A DNA stretch of 60,762 bases from Kitasatospora phosalacinea (GCF_000716545.1 NZ_JNWZ01000083.1:1-60762); one strand, 5' to 3'; positions 47,647 to 56,816 are shown, counted from the first letter of the stretch. The notes: a model not told the origin generated them from the letters alone. Numbers and translations are program-made.

Positions 47647-48495
47647 ATGAACGCGCTACCGGCCCCCGTCGCCCCCGCCCGCTCCGCGCCGGGGGTCCGA
47701 CGGCGGCGCTACCTGCTGTGCCCGCCCGAGCACTTCGCGGTGGAGTACGCGATCAACCCGTGGATGGACCCGGACCGCCCGGTGGACCGGGACGGGGCGC
47801 TGCGGCAGTGGAACGCCCTGGCGTCGGTGCTGCGCTCGCTCGGCCACCGGGTCGACCTGCTGGCACCGCGGCCCGGCCTGCCCGACATGGTGTTCACCGC
47901 GAACGGGGCGACGGTGGTGGACGGCCGGGTGCTGGTCGCGCGCTTCCGCCACCGGCAGCGCGCGGGCGAGTCTGCCGCGCACCGGCGCTGGTTCGAGGCC
48001 GCCCGGTTCCGCCAGGTGCGCACCGCCGCCGAGGTGAACGAGGGCGAGGGCGACCTGCTGGTGGCCGGGCCCCGGATCCTCGCGGCCAGCGGCTTCCGCA
48101 CCACCACCGCCGCCCACCAGGAGGCCGAGCGGGTGCTCGGACTGCCGGTGGTCTCCCTGCGGCTGACCGATCCGCGCTACTACCACCTGGACACCGCGCT
48201 GGCCGTCCTGGACGACACCCGGGTGATGTACTACCCGGACGCGTTCGCCCCGGAGGCCCGCCGGCTGCTGCGCCGCCTCTACCCGGACGCGATCCTGGCC
48301 GGCGCGCCGGACGCCGCCGCCTTCGGCCTGAACGCCATCAGCGACGGCCGCCACGTGGTGCTGCCGGCCGCCGCCCGGGGCCTGGCCGAGCAACTGCGGG
48401 CGGCGGACTTCGTCCCGGTGCCGGTTTCGCTCCCGGAGCTGCTGAAGGCCGGCGGCGGCCCCAAGTGCTGCGTGCTGGAAATCCGTTCGGCATGA
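47647..48495 (+). CDS. Dimethylargininase (DDAH)/arginine-deiminase-superfamily hydrolase
   Basis: This 282-aa guanidine-modifying enzyme has the superfamily features PDMVFTANGA (80-89), the EGEGD loop (132-136), a catalytic His in YYHLDTAL (H180) and the C-terminal nucleophile in GGGPKCCVLEI (C274 or C275). DDAH-type enzymes hydrolyse methylated arginines to citrulline; related members act on other guanidino compounds. It is the first gene of a tight run: its stop overlaps the next ATG (ATGA). Association with a diiron oxygenase, ligase and methyltransferase suggests an arginine-derived product or its breakdown (inference). Confidence 0.88.
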   Translation: MNALPAPVAPARSAPGVRRRRYLLCPPEHFAVEYAINPWMDPDRPVDRDGALRQWNALASVLRSLGHRVDLLAPRPGLPDMVFTANGATVVDGRVLVARFRHRQRAGESAAHRRWFEAARFRQVRTAAEVNEGEGDLLVAGPRILAASGFRTTTAAHQEAERVLGLPVVSLRLTDPRYYHLDTALAVLDDTRVMYYPDAFAPEARRLLRRLYPDAILAGAPDAAAFGLNAISDGRHVVLPAAARGLAEQLRAADFVPVPVSLPELLKAGGGPKCCVLEIRSA

Positions 48496-49700
48496 GCGGG
48501 CGGAGAGCGGAGACCAGGAACGCAGGGACCAGGAACCACGAAGAACGGGAGAACGAGGTGGGAACCGTGCCGACCGCCACCCGCACGAACACCGGTGCGC
48601 CGCCGCTGCCTGCGGCCCGCGGCCCGCTCTCGGCCGCCGTCCTCGCCGCGCTGCGCCGACCCGCCCCGGCGCACCTCTCGCCGCCCCCGCTCGACGACCC
48701 GGCGGACCCCTGGGGCGAGGACGTCCAACTCGCCCTGTACGTCTGCTACGAGCTGCACTACCGCGGCTTCGCGGGCGTCGACGACGCCTGGGAGTGGTCG
48801 CCGTCGCTGCTCGCCCTGCGCGGGCGGCTGGAGCGGGCCTTCCTGGCCGCGCTGCGCCGGGAGGTGGGCGAACCGCCGCCGCTGGCGGACGTGCTGGCCG
48901 ACCTGCTGGTCGAACCCCCGGACGGCGACGGGCCCTCGTACCACCTGCTGACGGCGGGCACCCGGCAGCAGGCCCGCGAGTACCTGGTGCACCGCTCGGC
49001 GTACCACCTGAAGGAGGCCGACCCGCAGATGTGGGCGGTGCCCCGGCTGCCGAACCCGGCGAAGGCGGCACTGGTCGCCGTGCAGTACGACGAGTACGGC
49101 GCGGGCCGGCCGGAGCGGGCGCACTCCGAGCTGTTCGCCGCGATGATGGCCGACTTCGGCCTCGACCCGGCGTACGGCGGGTACCTGGACGCGGTGCCCG
49201 CGCCCGCGCTGGCCGTGGTCAACACGATGTCGATGTTCGGCCTGCACCGCTCCCTGCGGGCCGCGCTGGTCGGGCAGTTCGCGGCGGTGGAGATCACCTC
49301 CCCGCCCGGCGCGGCCCGGCTCGCCGCGGCCTTCGAGCGGCTCGGCGCCTCGCCGCGCGGCACGCTCTTCTACCGCGAGCACGTCCTCGCCGACGCCGTC
49401 CACGAGCAGTTGGTGCGGCACACCGTGATCGAACCGCTGCTCGCCCGGCCCTCGGACTGCCCCGAGCAGGAGATCGCCTTCGGCGTGCTGGCCTACGCCC
49501 GGGCCGAGGACCGGCTCGCCGACCACCTGATGGCCGCCTGGCGCTCCGGCACCTGCTCGCTGCGCGCCCCGCTGCCCGAGGAGCGACCGGCCGAGGAGCG
49601 ATCGACCGAGGAGCGACCGGCCGAGGAGCGCGCGTCCGAAGCGCCGGCCCGGGAACCGGCCGACCCGGCGGCCCGGCCGGCGGAAGGAGCCCTGCGATGA
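48492..49700 (+). CDS. Iron-containing redox enzyme (heme-oxygenase-like diiron oxidase)
   Basis: This protein of up to 402 aa has the helical HDO-type fold of non-heme diiron oxidases. Likely metal ligands lie in CYELHYRGF, DEYGAGRPERAHSELFAA and EHVLADAVHEQLVRHTVIE (Glu/His/Asp pattern E...H, E, D..H). Characterised relatives carry out N-oxygenation, C-C cleavage or desaturation. The ATG at 48492 overlaps the previous stop; a GTG at 48567 with GAGGTGGG before it is the more family-like start. The C-terminus has a tandem EERPAEERSTEERPAEER repeat of unknown role. It is coupled to the next gene by ATGA. Confidence 0.85.
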   Translation: MSGRRAETRNAGTRNHEERENEVGTVPTATRTNTGAPPLPAARGPLSAAVLAALRRPAPAHLSPPPLDDPADPWGEDVQLALYVCYELHYRGFAGVDDAWEWSPSLLALRGRLERAFLAALRREVGEPPPLADVLADLLVEPPDGDGPSYHLLTAGTRQQAREYLVHRSAYHLKEADPQMWAVPRLPNPAKAALVAVQYDEYGAGRPERAHSELFAAMMADFGLDPAYGGYLDAVPAPALAVVNTMSMFGLHRSLRAALVGQFAAVEITSPPGAARLAAAFERLGASPRGTLFYREHVLADAVHEQLVRHTVIEPLLARPSDCPEQEIAFGVLAYARAEDRLADHLMAAWRSGTCSLRAPLPEERPAEERSTEERPAEERASEAPAREPADPAARPAEGALR

Positions 49701-50200
49701 GCGCGTCGGGCGGCGCCGGGGCGTTCCTGGACCTGCTCGACCCGCCCGTGTACGTCGTCACCGCCGAGGCCGGGGGCGACCGGGCCGGCTGCCTGGTCGG
49801 CTTCGGCTCGCAGTGCTCGATCGACCCGGAGCGGTTCGCCGTCTGGCTGTCGCACGCCAACCGCACCCACCGGGTGGCGTCCCGCGCGGCGGCGCTGGCC
49901 GTCCACCTGCTGCCGCCCGACGACGCGGGAACGGCCCTGGCCCGGCTGTTCGGCGCGAACACCGGCGACGAGGTCGACAAGTTCGCGCGGGCCGCGTGGC
50001 GCCCGGGCCCGGCCGGGGTGCCGGTGCTCGCGGACGCGGCCGCCTGGTTCGCCGGGCGGATCACCGACCGGATCGAGGGCGGCGACCACACCGGGTTCCT
50101 GCTCGACCCGCTGGCGGGCGGCCGCGCGGACGGACCGCCGCCGCCCGCCGTGCTCACCCTGCGGGACGTCATCGACCTCGACCCGGGGCACCCGGCGTGA
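49697..50200 (+). CDS. Flavin-reductase-like (FMN-binding split barrel) protein
   Basis: This 167-aa protein matches the flavin reductase-like fold, with PPVYVVTAEAGGDRAGCLVG at the start, FAVWLSHANRTHRVASRAAA and LARLFGANTGDEVDKFARAA in the middle, and the DHTGFLLDP ending. It probably supplies reduced flavin or binds FMN, possibly as electron donor to the adjacent diiron enzyme. It overlaps both neighbours by four bases (ATGA, GTGA). Confidence 0.85.
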   Translation: MSASGGAGAFLDLLDPPVYVVTAEAGGDRAGCLVGFGSQCSIDPERFAVWLSHANRTHRVASRAAALAVHLLPPDDAGTALARLFGANTGDEVDKFARAAWRPGPAGVPVLADAAAWFAGRITDRIEGGDHTGFLLDPLAGGRADGPPPPAVLTLRDVIDLDPGHPA

Positions 50201-51327
50201 ACACCGCCCGCGACGACGACCGCCGGCCCCCGCTGCTGCGCTTCGGCGTCGAGGAGGAGTTCCTGCTGACCGGCCCGCGCAGCCGGGTGACCGTGCCGGC
50301 CGCCGAGGCGGTGGTCGCGGACGCCGCCCGGACGCTCGGGCCGCGCGCGCAGCACGAGTTCCTGGCCACCCAGGTGGAGGGCTGCACCCGGCCGGTCGCC
50401 ACCGCCGCCGAGCTGCGCTCCGAACTCGCCCGCACCAGAGGCGTGCTGGCCGCCGCAGCGGACCGGGCCGGCTGCCGGATCGCCGCCACCGGCACCCCCG
50501 TCCTGCCCAGCCACCACCCGCTGACCGTCACCCCGAAGCCCCGCTACCTGCTGCTGGCCGAACGGATCGACGGCGTCGCCGACCAGATCGGCGCCGAATT
50601 CTGCGGATGCCACGTCCACCTGGGGGACCTGACGCCCCGCCAGGCGCTCGCGCTCAGTGCCCGGATGCGCGGCTGGCTGCCGCTGTTCCAGGCGTTCTGC
50701 GCCAACTCCCCGTTCTGCGAGGGCACCGACCACGGCACCGCCTCCGACCGCCCCGAACGGTACGCCCGTTGGCCGACCTTCGGCCCGGCACCGGTCCTGG
50801 ACGAGAAGGGCTACCGCAGCACCCTGGACCGGCTGCTCGCGGACGGGGTGGTCCTGGACCGCCGGATGCTCTACTGGTACGCCCGGCCGTCCGAGCACCT
50901 GCCCACCCTGGAGGTGCGGATCGCCGACAGCAGCGCAGACCTGGACACCGTCGTGCTGCTCGCCGTCCTGCTGCGCGCCCTCGCCCACACCCTGCTCGAC
51001 CCGCGCACCCCGGCCCGGCCGGTCCCCGTACCGGACGCGACCCTGCGCCCGGCCCACCGGCGCGCCGCGGCCGCCGCGCTGGACGCCCGGCTGCCCGACC
51101 CGCTCACCGGCCGTCCCCGACCGGCCCGCCAGCTGCTGCCCGCACTGGTCGAGTTCACCGCGCCCGCGCTACGGCGCACCCACGAACTCGGCCTCGCCCG
51201 GCAGCTGTCCACCCACCTGCTGGCCACCGGCTGCGGCGCCGACCTCCAACGCGCCGCCCTCGCCCGGCACGGCCACCTCTCCGCCGTCGTCGACGACCTC
51301 ACCCGCCGCACCGCCGATCCCCGCTGA
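50197..51327 (+). CDS. Carboxylate-amine ligase (YbdK/GCS2 family)
   Basis: This 376-aa ATP-dependent ligase of the glutamate-cysteine ligase type 2 family starts with FGVEEEFLL, the Mg/ATP site, and has GCHVHLG and MLYWYARPSEHLPTLEVRIA DSSADLDTVVLLAVLLRALA. Such enzymes form gamma-glutamyl or related amide bonds, and in clusters often couple an amino acid to an amine. The GTG start overlaps the previous stop. Nothing is truncated. Its role in this operon is unknown; it may build or activate the substrate for the diiron enzyme. Confidence 0.9.
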   Translation: MNTARDDDRRPPLLRFGVEEEFLLTGPRSRVTVPAAEAVVADAARTLGPRAQHEFLATQVEGCTRPVATAAELRSELARTRGVLAAAADRAGCRIAATGTPVLPSHHPLTVTPKPRYLLLAERIDGVADQIGAEFCGCHVHLGDLTPRQALALSARMRGWLPLFQAFCANSPFCEGTDHGTASDRPERYARWPTFGPAPVLDEKGYRSTLDRLLADGVVLDRRMLYWYARPSEHLPTLEVRIADSSADLDTVVLLAVLLRALAHTLLDPRTPARPVPVPDATLRPAHRRAAAAALDARLPDPLTGRPRPARQLLPALVEFTAPALRRTHELGLARQLSTHLLATGCGADLQRAALARHGHLSAVVDDLTRRTADPR

Positions 51328-51382
51328 CCCCGCCGGACCGACCGGACGTGTCACCCGCCGATCACCGGGCATACGCGCACCC

Positions 51383-52066
51383 ATGCTGCTGCTTCGACCC
51401 CCTGGCGTGTACCCCGCCCAAGGAGACACCGACCTGCTGCTGGACGTGCTCGGCCGGGAGCCGGTGCCCCCCGGCACGCGGTGCCTGGACATCGGCACGG
51501 GCAGCGGCGCCCTCGCCCTGGCCGCCGCCCGGCGCGGCTGCCGGGTGACCGCCGTGGACCTGTCCCGGCTCTCGCTCGCCACCGCCTGGCTGAACGCCCG
51601 CCTGCACCACCTCCCGCTGCGCGTCCGGCACGGCGACCTCACCGTGCCGGACCCGGACGGCCGGAACGGCGGCGGGGGCGGCCGGAACGACGGCCGGTAC
51701 GACCTGGTGCTGAGCAACCCCCCGTACGTGCCCGCCCCCCACCCGGGAGCGCCCTCGTCCGGCCCCGCGCGGGCCTGGGACGCCGGGCCGGACGGGCGGC
51801 TGCTGCTGGACCGGCTGTGCCGCCGGGTGCCGTCGCTGCTCGCGCCGGGCGGGGTGCTGCTGCTCGTGCAGTCCTCGCTGGCCCGCCCCGACGCCACCGT
51901 GCGGCAGCTGCGCGCGGCCGGCCTGCGGACGGAGGTGGCCGCCCGGCGGCTCCAGGCGTTCGGCCCGGTGATGACCGCCCGCGCGCCCTGGTTCGAGCGC
52001 ATCGGACTGATCGAACCGGGCGTCCGCACCGAGGAGCTGGTGGTGATCCGCAGTGTCCGCGACTGA
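51383..52066 (+). CDS. HemK2/MTQ2-type SAM-dependent methyltransferase
   Basis: This 227-aa class I methyltransferase has the SAM motif LDIGTGSGALALAAA and the catalytic NPPYVPAP, the signature of N-methylation of glutamine, lysine or adenine side groups. A Gly/Asn-rich insert (DGRNGGGGGRNDGRYD) precedes NPPY. HemK2/MTQ2 members are protein methyltransferases, so the target may be a protein and not a metabolite. It is 55 bp after the ligase gene and overlaps the CDGSH gene by 14 bases. Confidence 0.9.
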   Translation: MLLLRPPGVYPAQGDTDLLLDVLGREPVPPGTRCLDIGTGSGALALAAARRGCRVTAVDLSRLSLATAWLNARLHHLPLRVRHGDLTVPDPDGRNGGGGGRNDGRYDLVLSNPPYVPAPHPGAPSSGPARAWDAGPDGRLLLDRLCRRVPSLLAPGGVLLLVQSSLARPDATVRQLRAAGLRTEVAARRLQAFGPVMTARAPWFERIGLIEPGVRTEELVVIRSVRD

Positions 52067-52379
52067 CCCGGGCACCACCGCCGGCCCGCCCCCGCCCCGG
52101 CTCCGGCTGACCGAACGCGGCCCGCTGCTGGTCGACGGCCCGGTGGACCTGCTGCTGCCGGACGGCACCGTCCTGCACTGCGACCGCCCGGTCGTCGCGG
52201 TCTGCACCTGCCGGCGCAGCCACCGCTACCCGCTGTGCGACACCAGCCACCGCACCCACCGCCGCGCCCGGCAGCAGGCCGGCCCCGCCCGCGAGCCCGG
52301 CTCCGACCCCGGTGGACCGCCGTTTCCGCCGGACGGCTCCGGGCAGACGCCCGGACGAGGGGCGCGTGAGCGCACGTGA
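52053..52379 (+). CDS. CDGSH-type 2Fe-2S protein
   Basis: This 108-aa protein has the cluster motif C-T-C-R-R-S-H-R-Y-P-L-C-D-T-S-H (three Cys and one His ligand), which binds a redox-active 2Fe-2S cluster. The GTG start lies inside the methyltransferase end. The C-terminus is Pro/Gly-rich and probably disordered. In many Streptomyces genomes a CDGSH protein is adjacent to an HDO-type redox enzyme and a HemK2-type methyltransferase (from general knowledge), so it is a likely electron-transfer partner. Confidence 0.9.
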   Translation: MSATDPGTTAGPPPPRLRLTERGPLLVDGPVDLLLPDGTVLHCDRPVVAVCTCRRSHRYPLCDTSHRTHRRARQQAGPAREPGSDPGGPPFPPDGSGQTPGRGARERT

Positions 52380-52402
52380 GAGCTCAGGAGGAGGTGGACG
52401 CC

Positions 52403-52633
52403 GTGGGACAGCTCAGTGTTCCGGTGATCTGTGGACTGTCCGGGGGCCTGGCCATTCCGGCCCTCCAGGTGGTCGAACTGCTGCGGGCGCTGCCCGAGGA
52501 GTGGGAGGAGTGGGCCGGCCGCCCGGACAGCGGACTCGACCCGGAGACCACCGGCACCCTCGCCGGCCTGGTGCGCCAACTCGCCGACCAGATCGACCTG
52601 GCCTGCATCGAGATAGCCAGCGACGAAGAATGA
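52403..52633 (+). CDS. Small acidic protein, DUF6213-like
   Basis: This 76-aa protein (VGQLSVPVICGLSGGLAIPA, LVRQLADQIDLACIEIAS) resembles the DUF6213 family, small proteins with no known role. AGGAGG lies about 10 bases before the GTG at 52403; an earlier in-frame GTG overlaps the CDGSH stop. Its stop overlaps the next ATG. Confidence 0.75.
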   Translation: MGQLSVPVICGLSGGLAIPALQVVELLRALPEEWEEWAGRPDSGLDPETTGTLAGLVRQLADQIDLACIEIASDEE

Positions 52634-52809
52634 GGCGCGCAGCGGACGGCGCGCCCGGCGACGCGCCCGCCGATCTCCCCGCCGACCCGTCCGACGACCT
52701 CCCCGTGCCGCTCGCGGACTACCTGGCGGAGCACCTGCCCGACCGGTCCCACCGGTGGCGCCGGGTGGAGACCGTCGAGCTGCCGCCGGACGACGTCCCG
52801 CCGTCGTGA
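52630..52809 (+). CDS. Small acidic hypothetical protein
   Basis: This 59-residue frame starts at an ATG overlapping the previous stop (ATGA) and encodes a proline/aspartate-rich chain ending RWRRVETVELPPDDVPPS. No domain is recognised. Coupling and a sensible amphipathic middle (LADYLAEHLPDRSHRWRR) argue for a real gene. Confidence 0.6.
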   Translation: MRRAADGAPGDAPADLPADPSDDLPVPLADYLAEHLPDRSHRWRRVETVELPPDDVPPS

Positions 52810-52921
52810 GCCGCCCGCCCCCGGCCGGTCCGGCACCCGGGCTCACCAGGTGTTTCCCCGCCGCACCGATGGGCAGGCGCGCGCCGAGGAGGGGAAGGAC
52901 GACCGGAGGAGGCGCGCGGGC

Positions 52922-53494
52922 ATGGCGGGCTATCGCGAACCGGACCTGCTGGAACAGCTGACGACCGACCACGAGGTGCTGCGGGTGCGTTTCAGCGAAC
53001 TCGCGGGGCTGCCGCCGGGCGACCTGCGGCGCTGCCGGCTGGCGGCGGTCACGGCCGACGCCCTGGTGCGGCACCTGACGGCCGAGGAGGAGCACCTGTA
53101 CCCGCTCGCCCGGTCCGGCCGGCCGCCGGGGGACGACACCGTGGACGACGGCCTCCAGGCGCACGCCGCGCTGCGGGCCCTGGTCCGGGAGCTGCGCGGG
53201 GCGACCGCGGGCTCGGCGGAGTTCGACCGGCTGGTGGCCCGGATGGTGGAGGCGGCCACCGGGCACTTCGGCCGGGAGGAGGTACGGCTGTTCCCGGCGG
53301 TGCGCGAGCGCGTCGACCCGGTGCGCCTGACCGCCCTGGGCGCGCAGGTCCGGGCCACCGAGGCGGCGGCCTCCGCGATGCCCCGCCCGGGCCCGCTGGC
53401 GCAGGCCCCGCCGGACGAGCTGGTGGCCCCGGAGCTGTCCTGGCACGAGCGGATGCACCGGCGCTTCCGCTTCGGCGACTCCAGCCGGCCCTGA
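52922..53494 (+). CDS. Hemerythrin-domain protein
   Basis: This 190-aa four-helix protein has His and Glu residues in hemerythrin positions: TTDHEVLRVRF, RHLTAEEEHLYPLAR, QAHAALRAL and ATGHFGREEVRLFP. It would bind a diiron centre and so sense or store O2 or NO. The C-terminus (ELSWHERMHRRFRFG) is an extension. GAGGAGGCGCGCGGGC precedes the ATG. It follows the redox operon after 112 bp, and a link with the CDGSH protein is possible. The 51 bp to the next convergent gene show no clear hairpin. Confidence 0.88.
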   Translation: MAGYREPDLLEQLTTDHEVLRVRFSELAGLPPGDLRRCRLAAVTADALVRHLTAEEEHLYPLARSGRPPGDDTVDDGLQAHAALRALVRELRGATAGSAEFDRLVARMVEAATGHFGREEVRLFPAVRERVDPVRLTALGAQVRATEAAASAMPRPGPLAQAPPDELVAPELSWHERMHRRFRFGDSSRP

Positions 53495-53545
53495 CCCGCC
53501 GAGGCCCTCCCCGGGCCTGCGCAGCCCGTGCCCGCGCGGGCGGGC

Positions 53546-56020
53546 TCAGGCCCGGTGGCGGCGGACGGCGAGCAGGCAGATGTCGTCGAAGGGGTTGGGG
53601 CCGCCGAGGCGGCGCAGCAGGTGGTCGAGCAGGCCGGCCGGGTCGGGGGCGGCGCGGTAGTCGGTGCAGGCGCGCAGCAGCCGGGCGGTGCCGACGTCGA
53701 GGTCGGTGCCGGTGCCCCGGCGTTCGACCAGGCCGTCGGTGTGGAGCAGCAGGGTGTCGCCGGGGGCGAGGCGGAGTTCGGCGGTGGGGCGGTGGGGGCG
53801 GGGGGTGACGCCGAGGATCAGGCCGGGGGGCGGGTCGAGGGTGCGGGCGGTGCCGTCGTGGATCAGGACGGGTGGCAGTTGGCCGGCCCGGGCCCAGGCG
53901 AGGTGCCCGGTGCGGGGGTCGAGCCGGGCGACGGTGACGGCGGCGATGTGGTCTGCGTGCTGGTGGCAGAGCATCCGGTCGAGCCGGTCGAGGAGCTGTC
54001 CGGGCGGGGTGCCGTCGTAGGCGATCCCCCTTAGTGCGTAACGGAGTTGGGACATCGCGGTGGCGGCGGGCAGGCCGTGTCCGGAGACGTCTCCGACGGC
54101 GAGCAGGACGGTGCCGTCGGGCAGGTCGAGCAGGTCGTACCAGTCGCCGCCGACCTTGCGTTCGCGTTCGGCGGGCAGGTAGCGGGCGGCGGTGTCGAAT
54201 CCGGGGACGGGGCGGCCGGCGGGGGCGCCCATCAGGGCCTGTTGGAGGGCGCGGACGGCGCGCTGTTCGTCCTCGGTGCGGCGGCGCTGGTCGGCGAGGC
54301 GGTCGCGGGTGTCGTGGAGGGCCTGTTCGGCGCGCCGCCAGGGGGTGACGTCCTGGACGACGCCGCTGAGCCCGAGCAGGCGGCCGTCGTCGGCGCGGGC
54401 GGCTTCGCCGAGGGCGCGCAGGTTGCGCTGTCCGTCGGCGGCGCGGACGGCGAAGTCGGCGGTGACGGAGGGGCGGCCGTCGAGCAGGGCGCGGGCGGCG
54501 GCGCGGATGGCCTCGCGGTCGGCGGGGACGACCGCGTCCAGGGCGGCGCGCGGGTCGAGGCCCTCGGTGCCGGCGGGGGCGCCGAAGAGTTGCGGGACGC
54601 CGTCCGAGCAGGTGATCCGGCGTTCGCCGGGGCGCCACTCCCAGGTGCCGACCCGGGCGAGGCGGCCGGTCTGGGCGAGTTGGGTGATCCGCCGGTCGCG
54701 TTCGTCGTGGGTGCGCCAGGTGAGCAGCAGGCCGTCCTGGAACGGGGTGGCGTGCACCGTCATGGCGCTGGCCCGGACGGTGCCAGCGACCGTCTCGACG
54801 TACCGCCCGGTCTCGTCCCGGTAGGGGATGCCGTCGGCGGCGGCGGTGCGCAGGCGGTCGAACGTGCCGGAGGCGACCATGCCGGGGTACAGCTCGGTCA
54901 GCCGGCGCCCGCGCAGGTCGGCGGCGGCCCGGCCGGCCAGGTCGACGGTGGGCGCGTTGGCGTGCTCGACCCGCAGGTCGGTGACCTTCCCGTCCTGGTC
55001 GCGGACGGCGCGCAGCAGCAGCACCGGGTCGAGCAGGCCGTCCAGCACGGCCCGGAACCAGGGGGCGCCGGCCGGGTCGAGGGTGTCGGGGGGCGGGGCG
55101 GAGGAGGCGGCGGACAGCGGGGCGCCGGGCAGGCGCAGCAGGGTGTCCGCGGTGAGGTCGGCGAGGGCCGCGAGGTGTGCGTCGACGGTCGGGGCGGGGT
55201 CGCGGCGGGCCGCCCAGCCGATCTTGAGCGCGCCGAGCAGCCGCCCGCCGGCGTGCAGCGGGAGGGCGCAGACGGCGGTGCCGGGCACCAGGTCGTCGCC
55301 GGTCAGACCGGGGTAGCGGGTGGCGAACTCGCGCCGGTCGACCACCCACACCGGGCGGCCGGTGCGGGCGGCCTCGGTGAGCGGCACCCGGGTGCGCGGC
55401 GGGATGCGCTGCCACTGGCTGAGCTGCTGCGCCGCCACCCCGTGCGCGCCGACCAGCCGCAGCGCGCCGTCCGGTTCGCGCACGGCGAGGGCCAGCGCCC
55501 GCGCGCCGAGCGGGCCGAGGGCGGTGCGGTGCAGGTGCTCGGCGACCTCGTCGGGGTCGGTGGCGGTGGCGAGCGCGGCGGCGGCCAGGTGGAAGCGGGC
55601 AGCCAGGGCGGTCTCGTCCTCGGCCCCGGTCGCGGTGGGCGTCCCGGGCGCGGCGGGCGCGGCGGGCGTCCCGGTCGCGAAGGGCTCCGGTTCGGTGGCG
55701 GGGAGCGGGGCGGCGGCGGGCTCCGGGGCGGCCGGGGCCTCGCGGGCGGCGGGGGGCGGGGCGGCGGCGGCCACCAGGTCGGCGGCGATCCGCACCAGCT
55801 TGCGGTTCTCGTCCTGGGAGCGGCGCACCAGCTCCTCGAACGCCTGCTCGGGGTCGCAGCCGAGCCGCTCGACCAGGACGCCCTTGGCCTGCTCGATCAC
55901 GGCCCGGGTGCGCATCGCGGTGCGCATCCCCTCCAGCTCGGTCCGCAGCCGGTCGACCGTGGCCTCCAGCTCGGGGCCGGACCCGACTGCGAAGCGTTCG
56001 CCGTCCACCGCGTCCCTCAC
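53546..56020 (-). CDS. PP2C/SpoIIE-type phosphatase with ANTAR, GAF and PAS domains
   Basis: This 824-aa protein begins with an ANTAR-type helix (TRAVIEQAKGVLVERLGCDP, then EQAFEELVRRSQDENRKL). A GAF domain (LAARFHLAAAALATATDPDE), two PAS-like sensory regions and a C-terminal SpoIIE phosphatase (RYLPAERERKVGGDWYDLLD, AVGDVSGHGLPAATAMSQLR, DTLLLHTDGLVERR) follow, with metal-binding aspartates conserved. ANTAR suggests RNA-based antitermination, and the phosphatase half resembles the protein at 25.2 kb. The start may be GTG 56020 or 56008; the leader contains a repeated GGAGGTGAGGGAC. It is a second copy of the same architecture in this window. Confidence 0.9.
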   Translation of the reverse strand: MRDAVDGERFAVGSGPELEATVDRLRTELEGMRTAMRTRAVIEQAKGVLVERLGCDPEQAFEELVRRSQDENRKLVRIAADLVAAAAPPPAAREAPAAPEPAAAPLPATEPEPFATGTPAAPAAPGTPTATGAEDETALAARFHLAAAALATATDPDEVAEHLHRTALGPLGARALALAVREPDGALRLVGAHGVAAQQLSQWQRIPPRTRVPLTEAARTGRPVWVVDRREFATRYPGLTGDDLVPGTAVCALPLHAGGRLLGALKIGWAARRDPAPTVDAHLAALADLTADTLLRLPGAPLSAASSAPPPDTLDPAGAPWFRAVLDGLLDPVLLLRAVRDQDGKVTDLRVEHANAPTVDLAGRAAADLRGRRLTELYPGMVASGTFDRLRTAAADGIPYRDETGRYVETVAGTVRASAMTVHATPFQDGLLLTWRTHDERDRRITQLAQTGRLARVGTWEWRPGERRITCSDGVPQLFGAPAGTEGLDPRAALDAVVPADREAIRAAARALLDGRPSVTADFAVRAADGQRNLRALGEAARADDGRLLGLSGVVQDVTPWRRAEQALHDTRDRLADQRRRTEDEQRAVRALQQALMGAPAGRPVPGFDTAARYLPAERERKVGGDWYDLLDLPDGTVLLAVGDVSGHGLPAATAMSQLRYALRGIAYDGTPPGQLLDRLDRMLCHQHADHIAAVTVARLDPRTGHLAWARAGQLPPVLIHDGTARTLDPPPGLILGVTPRPHRPTAELRLAPGDTLLLHTDGLVERRGTGTDLDVGTARLLRACTDYRAAPDPAGLLDHLLRRLGGPNPFDDICLLAVRRHRA

Positions 56021-56216
56021 CTCCGTCCCTCACCTCCGCCCTCCGCCTCCACCCTATGCCGCCCTTCCGCCCCTTCTGCGGCTTTCACACCCTCGCGCGG
56101 GTTTCACGCCTGTTTGCCGGTCGCCATTCGTGGCGAGACGTCCGGAGCGGGGATCGCCCCACGCCCGCCCGGAGAGCCCGGGGGGACCACGAGGAACCGA
56201 GAAACGGAGCCGCACC

Positions 56217-56816
56217 ATGAGCGACACCCTCGACACCATCGACACCAGCGGGCTGCGCGAGCTGGACGGCCTGACCGTGGCCTTCCTGGCCGCGCCCGAG
56301 GGCACCGAGCAGGTCGAACTGACCTCGCCGTGGCAGACCGTCCTGGACCACGGCGGCACCCCGCGCCTGGTCTCCACCGAGCCGGGCCAGATCCGGGCCT
56401 TCCACCACCTCGACCGGGCCGACCCGTTCATGGTGGACGCGGTCGTCGCGGACGTCTCGGCCGCCGACTACGACGCCCTGGTGCTGCCCGGCGGCGTCGC
56501 CAATCCGGACTTCCTGCGCACCGACCCGCGCGCCGTGGAGTTCGTCGCCGGGTTCTTCGGGCGCGGCAAGCCCGTCGCGGTGATCTGCCACGGCCCGTGG
56601 ACGCTGATCGAGGCCGACGTCGTCCGCGACCGCACCATCACCTCCTGGCCGAGCCTGCGCACCGACCTGAGCAACGCCGGCGCGCACTGGGTCGACCGCG
56701 AGGTGGTGGTCTGCACCGACGGCCCCAACACCCTGGTCTCCAGCCGCAAGCCGGACGACCTGCCGTCCTTCGACCGCGCCCTGGTCACCGCCTTCGCCGC
56801 GCCGGCGACCCCCTGA
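56217..56816 (+). CDS. PfpI/DJ-1-family glutamine amidotransferase-like protein
   Basis: This 199-aa protein has the nucleophile elbow PVAVICHGPW with Cys124 and His125, and a Glu at position 28 (AAPEGTEQVEL). The DYDALVLPGGVANPDFLR segment is typical. PfpI/DJ-1 relatives are stress proteases or deglycases. AAACGGAGCC precedes the ATG. It converges with the next minus-strand gene. Confidence 0.9.
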   Translation: MSDTLDTIDTSGLRELDGLTVAFLAAPEGTEQVELTSPWQTVLDHGGTPRLVSTEPGQIRAFHHLDRADPFMVDAVVADVSAADYDALVLPGGVANPDFLRTDPRAVEFVAGFFGRGKPVAVICHGPWTLIEADVVRDRTITSWPSLRTDLSNAGAHWVDREVVVCTDGPNTLVSSRKPDDLPSFDRALVTAFAAPATP

